Of a stretch of DNA of 64,000 nt, positions 8,344-17,257 are shown piece after piece. Numbering within the stretch: the stretch's first letter is position 1; each line of letters begins with the position of its first letter. The DNA is from Kitasatospora sp. GAS204B (GTDB lineage Bacteria; Actinomycetota; Actinomycetes; Streptomycetales; Streptomycetaceae). The notes beneath the pieces are model-generated. The model was not told the DNA's origin. It made no database searches and was given only the letters and a program-made list of their open reading frames with translations. The translations under genes were made by a program, and so were the position numbers. Location: the NCBI RefSeq assembly GCF_029892155.1, contig NZ_JARZAG010000026.1, forward strand, positions 56,267 to 120,266, in the 5' to 3' direction.

Positions 8344-10197
8344 GTGAGTACTGCCGCTTCTTCCGACATGTCGCCGCTGTTCTCCGACGCCGCCGAGCCG
8401 CATCAGCCGGCCCGGTCGTCGGGCGCCGCGGCGGGAGCGCACCACCTGTCGCCGGCGTTTCCCGGCCGTGCCCCCTGGGGGACGGCCGGCAAGCTGCGGG
8501 CCTGGCAGCAGGGGGCGCTGGACCGGTACATCGAGAAGCAGCCCCGGGACTTCATGGCCGTCGCGACCCCCGGCGCCGGTAAGACCACCTTCGCCCTCAC
8601 GCTGGCCTCCTACCTGCTGCACAACCACCTGGTGCAGCAGATCACCGTGGTCGCGCCGACCGAGCACCTGAAGAAGCAGTGGGCCGAGGCCGCCGCGCGG
8701 ATAGGCATCAAGCTCGATCCGGCGTACTCCTCGGGGCCGCTGTCGAAGGAGTACCACGGCATCGTGGTCACCTACGCGGGCGTGGGCGTCAACCCGATGC
8801 TGCACCGCAACCGCACCGAGGCCCGCAAGACGCTGGTGATCATGGACGAGATCCATCACGCCGGCGACTCCAAGTCCTGGGGCGAGGCCTGCTTCGAGGC
8901 GTTCGAGCCGGCCGCCCGGCGTCTCGCGCTGACCGGGACGCCGTTCCGTTCGGACACCAACCCGATCCCGTTCGTCCAGTACGAGGCGGACACCGACGGG
9001 CTGCGCAAGTCGGTGGCCGACTACACCTACGGGTACGGGCACGCGCTGGCCGACCACGTGGTGCGCCCGGTGATCTTCCTCTCGTACAGCGGCAACATGC
9101 GCTGGCGCACCAAGTCGGGTGACGAGCTGGAGGCCCGGCTCGGCGAGCCGATGACCAAGGACCTGATCGCCCAGGCCTGGCGCACGGCGCTGGCCCCGCA
9201 GGGCGAGTGGATCCCGAACGTGCTGCGGGCCGCCGACAAGCGGCTGACCGAGGTGCGCAAGGCGATCCCGGACGCCGGCGGGCTGGTGATCGCCACCGAC
9301 CAGAACGCGGCCCGCGCCTACGCCAAGATGATCCGCGAGATCACCGGGCGCAAGGCCACCCTGGTGCTCTCCGACGAGACCGAGGCCTCCCAGCGGATCT
9401 CCGACTTCTCGGCGAGCGACGACCGCTGGATGGTCGCGGTCCGGATGGTCTCCGAGGGCGTCGACGTGCCGCGCCTGGCGGTCGGCGTCTACGCCACCTC
9501 GATCTCCACCCCGCTCTTCTTCGCCCAGGCGGTCGGCCGTTTCGTGCGGGCCCGCAAGCGCGGCGAGACCGCCTCGGTCTTCCTGCCCTCGGTGCCGATG
9601 CTGCTCGGCTTCGCCAACGAGATGGAGCTGCAGCGCGACCACGTGCTGGATCGCCCGAAGAAGGAGGGCGAGGGCCTCTTCGACGAGGAGGACCGGCTGC
9701 TCGCCGAGGCCGAGCGGGCCAACGACGGGCCGGACGGGGCCGGCGGCGAGGAACTCTCCTACGAGGCACTCGGTTCGGACGCGGTCTTCGACCGGGTGCT
9801 CTACAACGCCATGGAATTCGGCATGCAGGCGCACCCGGGCAGCGAGGAGGAGGAGGAGTACCTCGGCATCCCGGGCCTGCTGGAGCCGGACCAGGTGCAC
9901 CTGCTGCTGCAGAAGCGCCAGACCCGGCAGATCCAGCGCTCCAAGGCCAAGCCGGCCGAGGAGGCCAACCTGATCGAACTCCCGGCCGAGCAGCGCCCGG
10001 TGATCACCCATCAGGAACTGCGCGACCTGCGCAAGGAGCTGAACGGGCTGGTCGCCGCCTGGCACCACCGGACCAACCAGCCGCACGGCACCATCCACAA
10101 CGAGCTGCGCCGGCAGTGCGGCGGTCCGCTCACCGCGCAGGCGACGGCCAACCAGCTGAAGGCGCGGATCGCCATGGTCAAGGAGTGGGCCCGCTGA
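8344..10197 (+). CDS. DEAD/DEAH-box superfamily II helicase
   Basis: A 617-residue SF2 ATP-dependent helicase or translocase of the restriction-helicase (ResIII) type. Motif I is TPGAGKTT with Lys80. Motif II is DEIHH at 168-172. Motif III-like TGTPFRSD follows, and motif VI is QAVGRFVRARKRGE. The C-terminal 170 residues are acidic then basic, without a recognisable nuclease. The chosen GTG at 8344 follows a weak GGAG. A long 430-bp gap separates it from the IclR gene, so it is probably monocistronic. The biological role (DNA repair, RNA, or mobile-element defence) cannot be fixed from sequence. Confidence 0.85.
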   Translation: MSTAASSDMSPLFSDAAEPHQPARSSGAAAGAHHLSPAFPGRAPWGTAGKLRAWQQGALDRYIEKQPRDFMAVATPGAGKTTFALTLASYLLHNHLVQQITVVAPTEHLKKQWAEAAARIGIKLDPAYSSGPLSKEYHGIVVTYAGVGVNPMLHRNRTEARKTLVIMDEIHHAGDSKSWGEACFEAFEPAARRLALTGTPFRSDTNPIPFVQYEADTDGLRKSVADYTYGYGHALADHVVRPVIFLSYSGNMRWRTKSGDELEARLGEPMTKDLIAQAWRTALAPQGEWIPNVLRAADKRLTEVRKAIPDAGGLVIATDQNAARAYAKMIREITGRKATLVLSDETEASQRISDFSASDDRWMVAVRMVSEGVDVPRLAVGVYATSISTPLFFAQAVGRFVRARKRGETASVFLPSVPMLLGFANEMELQRDHVLDRPKKEGEGLFDEEDRLLAEAERANDGPDGAGGEELSYEALGSDAVFDRVLYNAMEFGMQAHPGSEEEEEYLGIPGLLEPDQVHLLLQKRQTRQIQRSKAKPAEEANLIELPAEQRPVITHQELRDLRKELNGLVAAWHHRTNQPHGTIHNELRRQCGGPLTAQATANQLKARIAMVKEWAR

Positions 10198-10628
10198 ACC
10201 GTTTCGCCGCGGGCCGACCGGTGCCCGGTCGGGTCCCGGTGGGCGGTTCGGCGCAACGGCTCGGTTAACAGCTCGCTGGGAATTGGCTGAAGGGCGGCTG
10301 AGGACCCCCGCTGTCCGGAGTCCGGACCCGGGGCGCCCCTCCGCCCGCGAAGCGCCCGGGAAATATCACCAGTTGCCCGGATTGGTCCGGATCGCAGAAA
10401 ACGATCATGACCGAATTTTGGACAACCACTTCCGTCCCGGCGAATCAGTTACTACCTTTCCCCCACGCTCTCTCGTAGGCACGACCTCCGACCGGAGCGC
10501 GCAGGGCCACCGCGACGATGACGACGCGGTCGGCCCGGCCGCGTATCCACCACACCTGCGCGCGACACCACCAGAGCGGCCCGGCCCGGTGCCGGAGTCG
10601 CCCATCGCCGCGGAAAGGAAAGCGTGTC
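10198..10628. other. 431-bp intergenic region before iclR-type gene
   Basis: The first 180 bp are plain GC-rich sequence. From about 10358 to 10460 the composition drops (AAATATCACC, GAAAACGATC, CGAATTTTGG), as expected of a promoter region for the IclR-type regulator. A TTGGAC at about 10418 could be a -35, but I find no matching -10 at standard spacing. No gene, tRNA or clear hairpin is visible. Confidence 0.4.
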
Positions 10629-11279
10629 GTGACCGCCGAGACCTCCCAGACCCTCGACCGCGGAGTGCGGGTCCTCAAACTGCTCGCCGACTCCGAGCGC
10701 GGGCTCACCGTGACCGAGCTGGCCGCCCGGCTCGCCGTCAACCGCACCGTCGTCTACCGCCTGCTGGCCACCCTGGAGCAGCACGGGCTGGTCAGACGTG
10801 ACATAGGCGGCCGCGCACGGGTGGGCCTGGGCGTGCTGCGCCTGGCCCACCGGGTGCATCCGCTGCTGCGCGAGGCCGCGTTGCCCGCGCTGCGCAGCCT
10901 GGCCGAGGACCTCGGCGCGACCGCCCACCTGACTCTGGTGGACGGCACCGAGGCGCTCGCCGTGGCCGTGGTCGAGCCCAGCTGGACCGACTTCCACGTC
11001 GCCTATCGGACCGGCCTGCGGCACCCGCTGGACGAGAGCGCGGCCGGCAAGGCGATCCTGGAGGCTCGCAAGTTCCCCGGTCAACGCCGGCCCGAGCAGG
11101 GCTTCGTGATCACCCGGGCGGAGGAGCAGTCCGGTGCCAGCGGGGCGGCCGCCGCGCTGGTCGGGTTGAGCGGCATCGAGGGCAGTGTCGGTGTGGTGAT
11201 GCTCAACGGCCTGGTGCCCGAGCGGGTCGGCCCCCGGGTGGTGGAGGCCGCCACCGAGGTGGCCGACGCGCTGCGTTGA
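10629..11279 (+). CDS. IclR family transcriptional regulator
   Basis: A 216-residue regulator. It has an N-terminal winged helix (TLDRGVRVLKLLADSERGLTVTELAARLAVNRTVVYR split over residues 7-43) and an IclR effector-binding domain (SLAEDLGATAHLTLVDGTEA through HPLDESAAGKAIL). The domain is somewhat shorter than typical 250-residue members, so the C-terminal sensor region is compact. GTG at 10629 is used because GGAAAGGAAAG lies just before it; the open frame upstream is not needed. The ligand is unknown. The next gene, a Lon-like protease, is on the same strand after 73 bp. Confidence 0.85.
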   Translation: MTAETSQTLDRGVRVLKLLADSERGLTVTELAARLAVNRTVVYRLLATLEQHGLVRRDIGGRARVGLGVLRLAHRVHPLLREAALPALRSLAEDLGATAHLTLVDGTEALAVAVVEPSWTDFHVAYRTGLRHPLDESAAGKAILEARKFPGQRRPEQGFVITRAEEQSGASGAAAALVGLSGIEGSVGVVMLNGLVPERVGPRVVEAATEVADALR

Positions 11280-11352
11280 CGCCCTGCCTTGACGCGCTGT
11301 GTTGACGCGCGGCGCGACCGGGCGGAGAGCGCGGGGCCGTCGGTGTGTTTGG

Positions 11353-12174
11353 ATGCACTACGTGCCTGCCGTCACCACTGACCCGACCCCACCGCTCGCG
11401 ACCCGGCTGCTGACCCCCAAGCGCCGGGCCGTGCTGCTCTGTGCCGTGGTGGTGGCCGCCTTCCTGGCGGTCGCCGCGCTGGCGCCGCTGCCGTACACCA
11501 AGACCACGCCCGGGGAGACCGCCGACGCCCTGGACAGCTTCGACGGCCAGCAGGTGATCACCATCACCGGTGCGCCGGTGCGCCAGACCAGCGGCTCGCT
11601 GCGGGTCACCACGATCACCGCCACCGGGCCGAGCGAGTCGATCAGCCTGGTGCAGGCGGTCGAGGGCTGGGCCGAGCCCAAGGTGGCGATCCTGCCCCGG
11701 GACGCCGTCTACCCGCCCAGAAACCCGAGCGCGGCCGCCCAGGAGATGACGCAGGCGCAGGACAGCGCCACCGTGGCCGCCCTGGACTACCTGCACCTCT
11801 CGCCGGACCAGGTCAAGGTGAAGGTCGACCTCGGCCAGATCGGCGGCCCCAGCGGCGGGCAGATGCTGAGCCTGGCGATCATCGACAAGCTCAAGGGCGA
11901 CGGCAAGGGCGGCGACCTGACCGGCGGGCGCAACATCGCGGGGACCGGCACCATCGCCGACGACGGCACCATCGGCCCGGTCGGTGGCGTGGCGCTGAAG
12001 ACCTGGGGCGCGGTCCAGGCCGGGGCGACGGTCTTCCTGCTGCCGCGCGGCGAGTGCTCGGACGCCAAGGTGAACACCCCGCCGGGGCTGCGGCTGATCC
12101 CGGTGAACACGCTGGCGGACTCGCTGTCCGCGCTGCAGGCGCTGAACAGCGGCGGCGCGCTGCCCAGTTGCTGA
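11353..12174 (+). CDS. Membrane-anchored Lon-like (S16) serine protease
   Basis: A 273-residue protein with a short cytosolic leader, one transmembrane helix (about 28-47, VLLCAVVVAAFLAVAAL) and an extracytoplasmic Lon-type protease domain. The Ser-Lys dyad is visible: Ser167 in GGPSGGQ and Lys216 in GVALKTW, about 50 residues apart as in Lon proteases. There is no AAA ATPase module. Related proteins often carry a PDZ domain; here the region between helix and protease is short (about 90 residues), so a degenerate PDZ-like segment is possible. The start codon is uncertain because no strong ribosome site is seen; GTG at 11362 is an alternative. It converges on the AsnC gene with only 33 bp between. 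Confidence 0.8.
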   Translation: MHYVPAVTTDPTPPLATRLLTPKRRAVLLCAVVVAAFLAVAALAPLPYTKTTPGETADALDSFDGQQVITITGAPVRQTSGSLRVTTITATGPSESISLVQAVEGWAEPKVAILPRDAVYPPRNPSAAAQEMTQAQDSATVAALDYLHLSPDQVKVKVDLGQIGGPSGGQMLSLAIIDKLKGDGKGGDLTGGRNIAGTGTIADDGTIGPVGGVALKTWGAVQAGATVFLLPRGECSDAKVNTPPGLRLIPVNTLADSLSALQALNSGGALPSC

Positions 12175-12207
12175 GCCCAACCCGGTGATCCAGGCCCTTC
12201 GACCCCG

Positions 12208-12702
12208 CTACGGCAGCTCGGCCGCGCCCTGGGCCGCGGCCTGTGCCACCAGCGGCAGCACCCGGTAGGGCACCGGGTTCTCCAGCGCGATGGCGGTCGA
12301 GGCCCGGACGATGCCGTCGAATCCCACCACCCGGTCGATCACCCGCTGCAGATCGGCGTTGGAGCGCGCCACGATCCGGCAGAGCATGTCGCCCTGCCCG
12401 GTGATCGTGTGCAGTTCCAGCACCTCGGGGACGCCGGCCAGGTGGGCCCGGACGTCCGCGCCCTGCCCCTGGGAGATCTCCAGGGTGGCGAAGGCCGTCA
12501 CCGGATAGCCCAGCGCCGCCGGTTCCACCTCGGGCCCGAAGCCGCCGATCACGCCACGGGTGCGCAGCCGGTCCAGCCGTGCCTGCACCGTGCCGCGGGC
12601 CACCTGGAGGCGGCGCGAGCACTCCAGCACCCCGATCCGGGGTTCTTCGGCCAGCAGGGCGATCAACCGGCCGTCCAGCGCGTCGATCGGGGAGTTCAGC
12701 AC
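12208..12702 (-). CDS. Lrp/AsnC family transcriptional regulator
   Basis: A 164-residue Lrp/AsnC regulator divergent from hpd. The winged-helix region (DALDGRLIALLAEEPRIG, SRRLQVARGTVQARLDRL) spans residues 7-50. The RAM ligand-binding domain (AFATLEISQGQGADVRAHL to TAIALENPVPYRV) follows. GTG at 12702 has AAGGTGA in front; the frame stays open far upstream only because of GC bias. Divergent placement next to 4-hydroxyphenylpyruvate dioxygenase suggests it controls tyrosine degradation in response to an aromatic amino acid, as inferred for similar pairs. A TTAATGCTGTGA element near 12812 in the shared 237-bp region is a possible binding site. Confidence 0.85.
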   Translation of the reverse strand: MLNSPIDALDGRLIALLAEEPRIGVLECSRRLQVARGTVQARLDRLRTRGVIGGFGPEVEPAALGYPVTAFATLEISQGQGADVRAHLAGVPEVLELHTITGQGDMLCRIVARSNADLQRVIDRVVGFDGIVRASTAIALENPVPYRVLPLVAQAAAQGAAELP

Positions 12703-12939
12703 AGGGTCACCTTCGAGGACAGGCCGCACGGCGGTGGGCAGTCTGTACAGCGGACGTCGGAATTGTCCCGCCGAATGCCACAGCTTGACCAGGGCAAATG
12801 GGAACAGTTGCTTAATGCTGTGATCGGGGCCACGCTCCCAGCACAACCCCGTGGGCAGGGCCCCACACCGCGCCGCGGGGTTCCCCCGCCCCACACCCTC
12901 GGGGCGCGTCGAGGTCCAACGCCCTACAGGGAGGCCGTC

Positions 12940-14088
12940 ATGACCGATATCGCCGCTGAGTCCGTCCCCACGCACGCGGGTCAGGTCGACCCCTTCCCGG
13001 TGCGGGGGATGGACGCCGTCGAGTTCGCCGTCGGCAACGCCAAGCAGGCCGCGCACTACTACTCCTCCGCCTTCGGGATGCGCTGCGTGGCCTACCGCGG
13101 CCCGGAGACCGGAAGCCGGGAGACCGCCAGCTACGTGCTGGAGTCGGGCGGCGCGCGGTTCGTCCTCACCTCCGTGGTGAAGGCCGCCACCGAGCACGGC
13201 AAGTTCCTCGAGCAGCACGTGGCCGAGCACGGCGACGGCGTGGTGGACCTGGCCATCGAGGTGCCGGACGTCTACGCCGCCTACGCCTACGCCACCGAGC
13301 ACGGCGCCACCGGGCTGACCGAGCCGCACGAGCTGCGCGACGAGCACGGCACCGTGGTGCTGGCCGCGATCGCCACCTACGGGCAGACCCGGCACACCCT
13401 GGTCGACCGCTCCGGCTACGCCGGCCCCTACCTGCCCGGCTACGTCGCCCGCGAGCCGATCGTCGAGGCGCCCAAGAAGCGCAACTTCCAGGCCATCGAC
13501 CACTGCGTGGGCAACGTCGAGCTCGGCAAGATGAACGAGTGGGTCGCGTTCTACAACCGGGTGATGGGCTTCACCAACATGAAGGAGTTCGTCGGCGACG
13601 ACATCGCCACCGAGTACTCCGCGCTGATGTCCAAGGTGGTCGCCGACGGCACCCGCAAGGTGAAGTTCCCGCTCAACGAGCCGGCCGTCGCCAAGAAGAA
13701 GTCGCAGATCGACGAGTACCTGGAGTTCTACGGCGGCCCCGGCGTGCAGCACATCGCGCTGGCCACCAACGACATCGTGCACACCGTGCGCCAGATGCGG
13801 GCGGCCGGCGTGGAGTTCCTGGACACCCCCGACAGCTACTACGACACGCTCGGCGAGTGGGTGGGCGACACCCGGGTGCCGCTCGAGCAGCTGCGCGAGC
13901 TGAAGATCCTGGCCGACCGCGACGAGGACGGCTACCTGCTGCAGATCTTCACCAAGCCGGTGCAGGACCGGCCGACGGTCTTCTTCGAGATGATCGAGCG
14001 GCACGGCTCGATGGGCTTCGGGAAGGGCAACTTCAAGGCGCTCTTCGAGGCGATCGAGCGTGAGCAGGAGCGGCGCGGCAACCTGTAG
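12940..14088 (+). CDS. hppD: 4-hydroxyphenylpyruvate dioxygenase
   Basis: A 382-residue Fe(II) enzyme converting 4-hydroxyphenylpyruvate to homogentisate in tyrosine catabolism. In Streptomyces this also feeds brown ochronotic pigment. Two vicinal-oxygen-chelate repeats are visible. The iron ligands His188 (IDHCVGN), His271 (VQHIALATND) and Glu350 (FFEMIER) are all present, as is the conserved C-terminal GNFKALFEAIE. The ATG at 12940 follows CAGGGAGG. The frame is open upstream but the start matches family length. It is divergent from the AsnC-type regulator and followed by a clean terminator. Confidence 0.97.
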   Translation: MTDIAAESVPTHAGQVDPFPVRGMDAVEFAVGNAKQAAHYYSSAFGMRCVAYRGPETGSRETASYVLESGGARFVLTSVVKAATEHGKFLEQHVAEHGDGVVDLAIEVPDVYAAYAYATEHGATGLTEPHELRDEHGTVVLAAIATYGQTRHTLVDRSGYAGPYLPGYVAREPIVEAPKKRNFQAIDHCVGNVELGKMNEWVAFYNRVMGFTNMKEFVGDDIATEYSALMSKVVADGTRKVKFPLNEPAVAKKKSQIDEYLEFYGGPGVQHIALATNDIVHTVRQMRAAGVEFLDTPDSYYDTLGEWVGDTRVPLEQLRELKILADRDEDGYLLQIFTKPVQDRPTVFFEMIERHGSMGFGKGNFKALFEAIEREQERRGNL

Positions 14089-14110
14089 TCGGTAGCCGCT
14101 CGCGACCCGT

Positions 14111-14138
14111 GGCCCCGGATCCCGTCCGATCCGGGGCC
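14111..14138. terminator. Hairpin terminator after hppD
   Basis: An 11-bp perfect stem GGCCCCGGATC with a 6-nt loop lies between two convergent genes. There is no U-tract, as usual in this group. It probably serves both strands. Confidence 0.7.
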
Positions 14139-14169
14139 GCGTCGCGTCCCGGTCACGGGTTGCCCCAGC

Positions 14170-14724
14170 TCAGCGGACCACCGTCTGGACGTCCGGTGGG
14201 TGTCCGTTCCAGGTGACGAAGACCGAGTTGGTGGCGCCGCCCCGGGAGAAGTCGATCCGCAGCCACTGGTCGCCGTTCCACATCTGCATCTGCCAGCCGG
14301 GGTCCGGGGTGGCGGAGACCAGTTCGGCGCTGTCCGGTTGCATGTCCAGCGCCACCCGGCCGCCGGGGACCAGGTAGCTGTGCACCGAGCCGGTGTCGTC
14401 GGCCGGTGCGGCGGGGCCGGTCGAGGCGGCGACGGGTGCCGCCGGGCGGGCCGGTGGGCTCGCCGGTGCGGACTGCGTGGCGCCGGGGGCGGCGGCCTGG
14501 GTCGGCTGGTTCGGTGTCGGGCTCGGGTCGGCGTTCGCGGGCTGGGTCGGCGGGCTGCCCAAGGTGCTGGCCGGCAGGGCGGCCGAGCTGACCGGCAGCG
14601 GCAGGGCGCGCGGCGGATCGAAGGCGGACTCGGCGAGCACGCTGCTGACACCCAGCCAGGACAGCACCACCCCCGCCGTGGTGGCCAGCGCCCAGGCGCC
14701 CGTGTGAACCAGTCCGCTTCGCAT
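14170..14724 (-). CDS. Secreted/membrane-anchored protein divergent from two-component system
   Basis: A 184-residue exported protein of unknown function. A hydrophobic N-terminal segment (ALATTAGVVLSWLGVSSVLA, residues 12-31) acts as a signal or anchor. A long Pro/Ala/Thr-rich linker (about 40-108) follows. The C-terminal 70-residue domain (GRVALDMQPDSAELV, WQMQMWNGDQWLRIDF) looks like a small beta-sandwich. It faces the response regulator across 138 bp of shared promoter DNA, so it may be an extracytoplasmic partner or output of that system. This link is inferred from position only. Confidence 0.65.
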   Translation of the reverse strand: MRSGLVHTGAWALATTAGVVLSWLGVSSVLAESAFDPPRALPLPVSSAALPASTLGSPPTQPANADPSPTPNQPTQAAAPGATQSAPASPPARPAAPVAASTGPAAPADDTGSVHSYLVPGGRVALDMQPDSAELVSATPDPGWQMQMWNGDQWLRIDFSRGGATNSVFVTWNGHPPDVQTVVR

Positions 14725-14786
14725 CGCCCGCCATCCTGCCGTACGCCGTCGCGGGCCCGGTCAGCGGGCGACGGCGGTGTGCGGGT

Positions 14787-14815
14787 TCGGCCAGCCGGGA
14801 TCGGCCAGCCGGGAT
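14787..14815. repeat. Tandem 14-bp direct repeat upstream of response regulator
   Basis: TCGGCCAGCCGGGAT occurs twice with a 14-bp period (14787-14801 and 14801-14815). It sits immediately before a possible promoter (TTGAGC 14815-14820, TATGAG 14837-14842). OmpR-type regulators bind tandem direct repeats, so an autoregulatory site is plausible. Confidence 0.4.
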
Positions 14816-14862
14816 TGAGCAGGGTGCTTGCGAAATTATGAGATGCATTAGCGTGCTGGCCC

Positions 14863-15585
14863 ATGGCAACAGTCCTGGTGGTCGAGGACGACCCGTTCGT
14901 CCGTTCGGCCCTGATCCGGCACCTGTCCGAGTCCGGGCACGCGGTGCGCAGCGTCGGCACCGCATTGGAGGCGCTGCGCGAGGTCGCCCAGGTCGGCTGC
15001 GACCTGGTGATCCTCGACCTCGGCCTGCCCGACCTGGACGGCAGCGAGGCACTCAAGATGATCCGGGGCCTGACCAACGTCCCGGTGATCATCTCCACCG
15101 CCCGTGACGACGAGGCGGAGATCGTCCGGCTGCTCAACGACGGCGCCGACGACTACCTGGTCAAGCCCTTCTCCGGTGAGCACCTGACCGCGCGGATGGC
15201 CGCCGTGCTGCGCCGGCTCGGCGGCGGGCTGGCCCCGGTCGCCCCGGTGCTGCGGGTCGGCGGCCTGGCGATCGACGTGCAGCGGCGCGAGGCGGTGCTG
15301 GACGGGCGGGCGCTGGACCTGACCCGTCGCGAATTCGACCTGCTGGCCTTCCTGGCGGCCCGGCCCGGCGTGGTGGTGCCGCGCCGGGAGATCCTGGCCG
15401 AGGTGTGGCGGCAGACCTACGGCGGCGACCAGACGATCGACGTGCACCTGTCCTGGCTGCGCCGCAAGCTCGGCGAGACCGCCGCCGACCCGCGCTACCT
15501 GCACACCGTGCGCGGGGTCGGGGTACGCCTGGAGGCGCCCTCGGGCGCGCCCGCGCCGGCGCACGTGTCGGAGCAGCGGCCGTGA
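14863..15585 (+). CDS. OmpR/PhoB family response regulator
   Basis: A 240-residue two-component response regulator. The receiver domain (1-120) has acidic pocket residues Glu8/Asp9/Asp10, phospho-acceptor Asp52 in VILDLGLPD, and Lys101 in YLVKPF. The winged-helix domain (about 130-230) has RREFDLLAFLAARPG and the recognition region TIDVHLSWLRRKLGE. It overlaps the histidine kinase start by 4 bp (GTGA), giving a two-gene operon. The stimulus is unknown. The divergent secreted protein is a candidate component. Confidence 0.93.
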   Translation: MATVLVVEDDPFVRSALIRHLSESGHAVRSVGTALEALREVAQVGCDLVILDLGLPDLDGSEALKMIRGLTNVPVIISTARDDEAEIVRLLNDGADDYLVKPFSGEHLTARMAAVLRRLGGGLAPVAPVLRVGGLAIDVQRREAVLDGRALDLTRREFDLLAFLAARPGVVVPRREILAEVWRQTYGGDQTIDVHLSWLRRKLGETAADPRYLHTVRGVGVRLEAPSGAPAPAHVSEQRP

Positions 15586-17096
15586 CACCGGGCGGCGACC
15601 GGTCCGGGGCGGGTCGGTCGGCGTCCGGCAGGTACGGGCGGTCGCTGCGCTGGGTGCTGGTCCGGGCCGCGGTGGCCGGCACCACGATGGTCGCGCTGGC
15701 CTTCCTGATCCCGCTCGGCCTGGTGGTGCAGAAGACCGCCCGGGACCACGCGTTCACCGCCGCCGACCGGCAGGCCGCCGCCCTCGGCCCCGCGCTGGCG
15801 ATCACCACCGACCAGGACGCCCTGGCCCGCGCGGTGGCCAGCACCGACGCGGGCGCCCAGGGGCGGATCGCCGTCCACCTGCCGGCCGCCGCCGTGCCGG
15901 GGCAGGGCACCGGGCAGGCGGCTGATCCGACGACCGGTCAGGGCCAGGTCATCGGCACCGCCCGGGCCACACCGGACGAGATCGCGCTCGCCGCCCAGGG
16001 CCGGGTGCTCACCGTCCAGGTGCCCGGTGGCTACGCCCGGCTGCAGCCCGTCGCGGTGGCCCCCGCCCGGGTCGCGGTGGTCGAGGTCTACGTCGCCGAC
16101 GCCGATCTCACCCGCGGCGTCGACACCGCGTGGCTGGTGCTCTCGCTGGTCGCCCTCGGCCTGGTCGCGATCGCCGTGCTGACCGCCGACCGGATGGGCG
16201 CCCGGCTGGTCGGCGCGGCCCGCCGGCTGGCCGGTGCCGCCCGCGCGCTCGGTGCCGGCGACCTCGCCGTGCGGATCCCGGTCGAAGGCCCGCAGGCCGA
16301 CGGCAGCCCCGCCGAACTGCGCGAGGCCGCCGCCGCGTTCAACGCGATGGCCGACCGGGTGGTGCACCTGCTGGCCGCCGAGCGGGAGTTGGCCGCCGAC
16401 CTGTCGCACCGGCTGCGCACCCCGCTCACCGTGCTGCGCCTGAACACCGCCTCGCTGGGCGAGGGCGACGCCGCCGACGCCACCCGGCACGCGGTGGCCC
16501 AACTGGAGCGCGAGGTCGACCAGATCATCCGCTCGGCCCGCCGCACCCCCGGCGAGCCGCCCGTCGTCACGGTCGGCTGCGACGCCGCCGAGGTGATCCG
16601 CGAGCGGGTCGGCTTCTGGTCCGCGCTGGCCGAGGACGAGGGACGGCGCTGGCACCTGCACGGCGCCGACACCCCCGCCCCCGTGCCGGTGCCGCCCGGC
16701 GACCTGGCCGCCGCCGTCGACGCGCTGCTCGGAAACGTCTTCCGGCACACCGCCGTCGGCACCGCCTTCTCGGTGGACGTGCTGGCGACCGAGCGCGCCG
16801 TGATCGTGCTGGTGGGCGACGCCGGACCGGGCATCGACGATCCGTCAGCGGCCCTGCGGCGCGGTGAGGGGCACGGCGGCGAGGGGTCCACCGGGATCGG
16901 CCTCGACATCGTCCGCAAACTGGCCGAGGCGACCGGCGGGGACCTCGCGCTGGGTCGCTCGGCGGTGCTGGGCGGCGCGGAGATCCGGCTGCGGCTGGGC
17001 GCGGACGGCGCGAGCTGGGCCGGCGCGTCGCCGCGGCGCCTCGGGCGGGGACGGCGGGGCGGGCGCGGCGGGCGGGGCGGGCACGGAAACAGGTAG
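15582..17096 (+). CDS. Sensor histidine kinase
   Basis: A 504-residue membrane histidine kinase. A first helix (about 27-48, MVALAFLIPLGLVVQ) precedes an extracytoplasmic sensor of about 140 residues. A second helix (WLVLSLVALGLVAIAV) and a HAMP domain follow (GARLVGAARRLAGAARALG). The dimerisation helix carries phospho-acceptor His276 in LSHRLRTPLTVL. The ATPase has the N-box (VDALLGNVFRHT), GDAGPGID and GEGSTGIGLDIV. The C-terminus is Gly/Arg-rich. The start is GTG overlapping the regulator stop; no longer start is needed. Confidence 0.92.
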   Translation: MTPGGDRSGAGRSASGRYGRSLRWVLVRAAVAGTTMVALAFLIPLGLVVQKTARDHAFTAADRQAAALGPALAITTDQDALARAVASTDAGAQGRIAVHLPAAAVPGQGTGQAADPTTGQGQVIGTARATPDEIALAAQGRVLTVQVPGGYARLQPVAVAPARVAVVEVYVADADLTRGVDTAWLVLSLVALGLVAIAVLTADRMGARLVGAARRLAGAARALGAGDLAVRIPVEGPQADGSPAELREAAAAFNAMADRVVHLLAAERELAADLSHRLRTPLTVLRLNTASLGEGDAADATRHAVAQLEREVDQIIRSARRTPGEPPVVTVGCDAAEVIRERVGFWSALAEDEGRRWHLHGADTPAPVPVPPGDLAAAVDALLGNVFRHTAVGTAFSVDVLATERAVIVLVGDAGPGIDDPSAALRRGEGHGGEGSTGIGLDIVRKLAEATGGDLALGRSAVLGGAEIRLRLGADGASWAGASPRRLGRGRRGGRGGRGGHGNR

Positions 17097-17257
17097 CGGG
17101 CCCGGCCTCTTTCTTAACAGGCCCCTAAGGGACGGATACCCCTGTCTGAGCAGGCGATTTGAGGCCGTGGCGGCGCGCTAGCGTCGGCGGCGCCGGGAGT
17201 GAGGGCTCCCGGCACCCCATCCGCTCCGCTTCCTCCGTCCAGCAGTCGAGGAGTCCC

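Noticed and set aside
7972..10098. 708-codon antisense frame over the helicase
   Set aside because: Low-complexity composition, no start context, and the helicase motifs on the other strand are clear.
12703..14004. Long N-terminal extension of the AsnC-type gene
   Set aside because: It is antisense to hppD. The regulator starts at GTG 12702 with AAGGTGA and matches family length.
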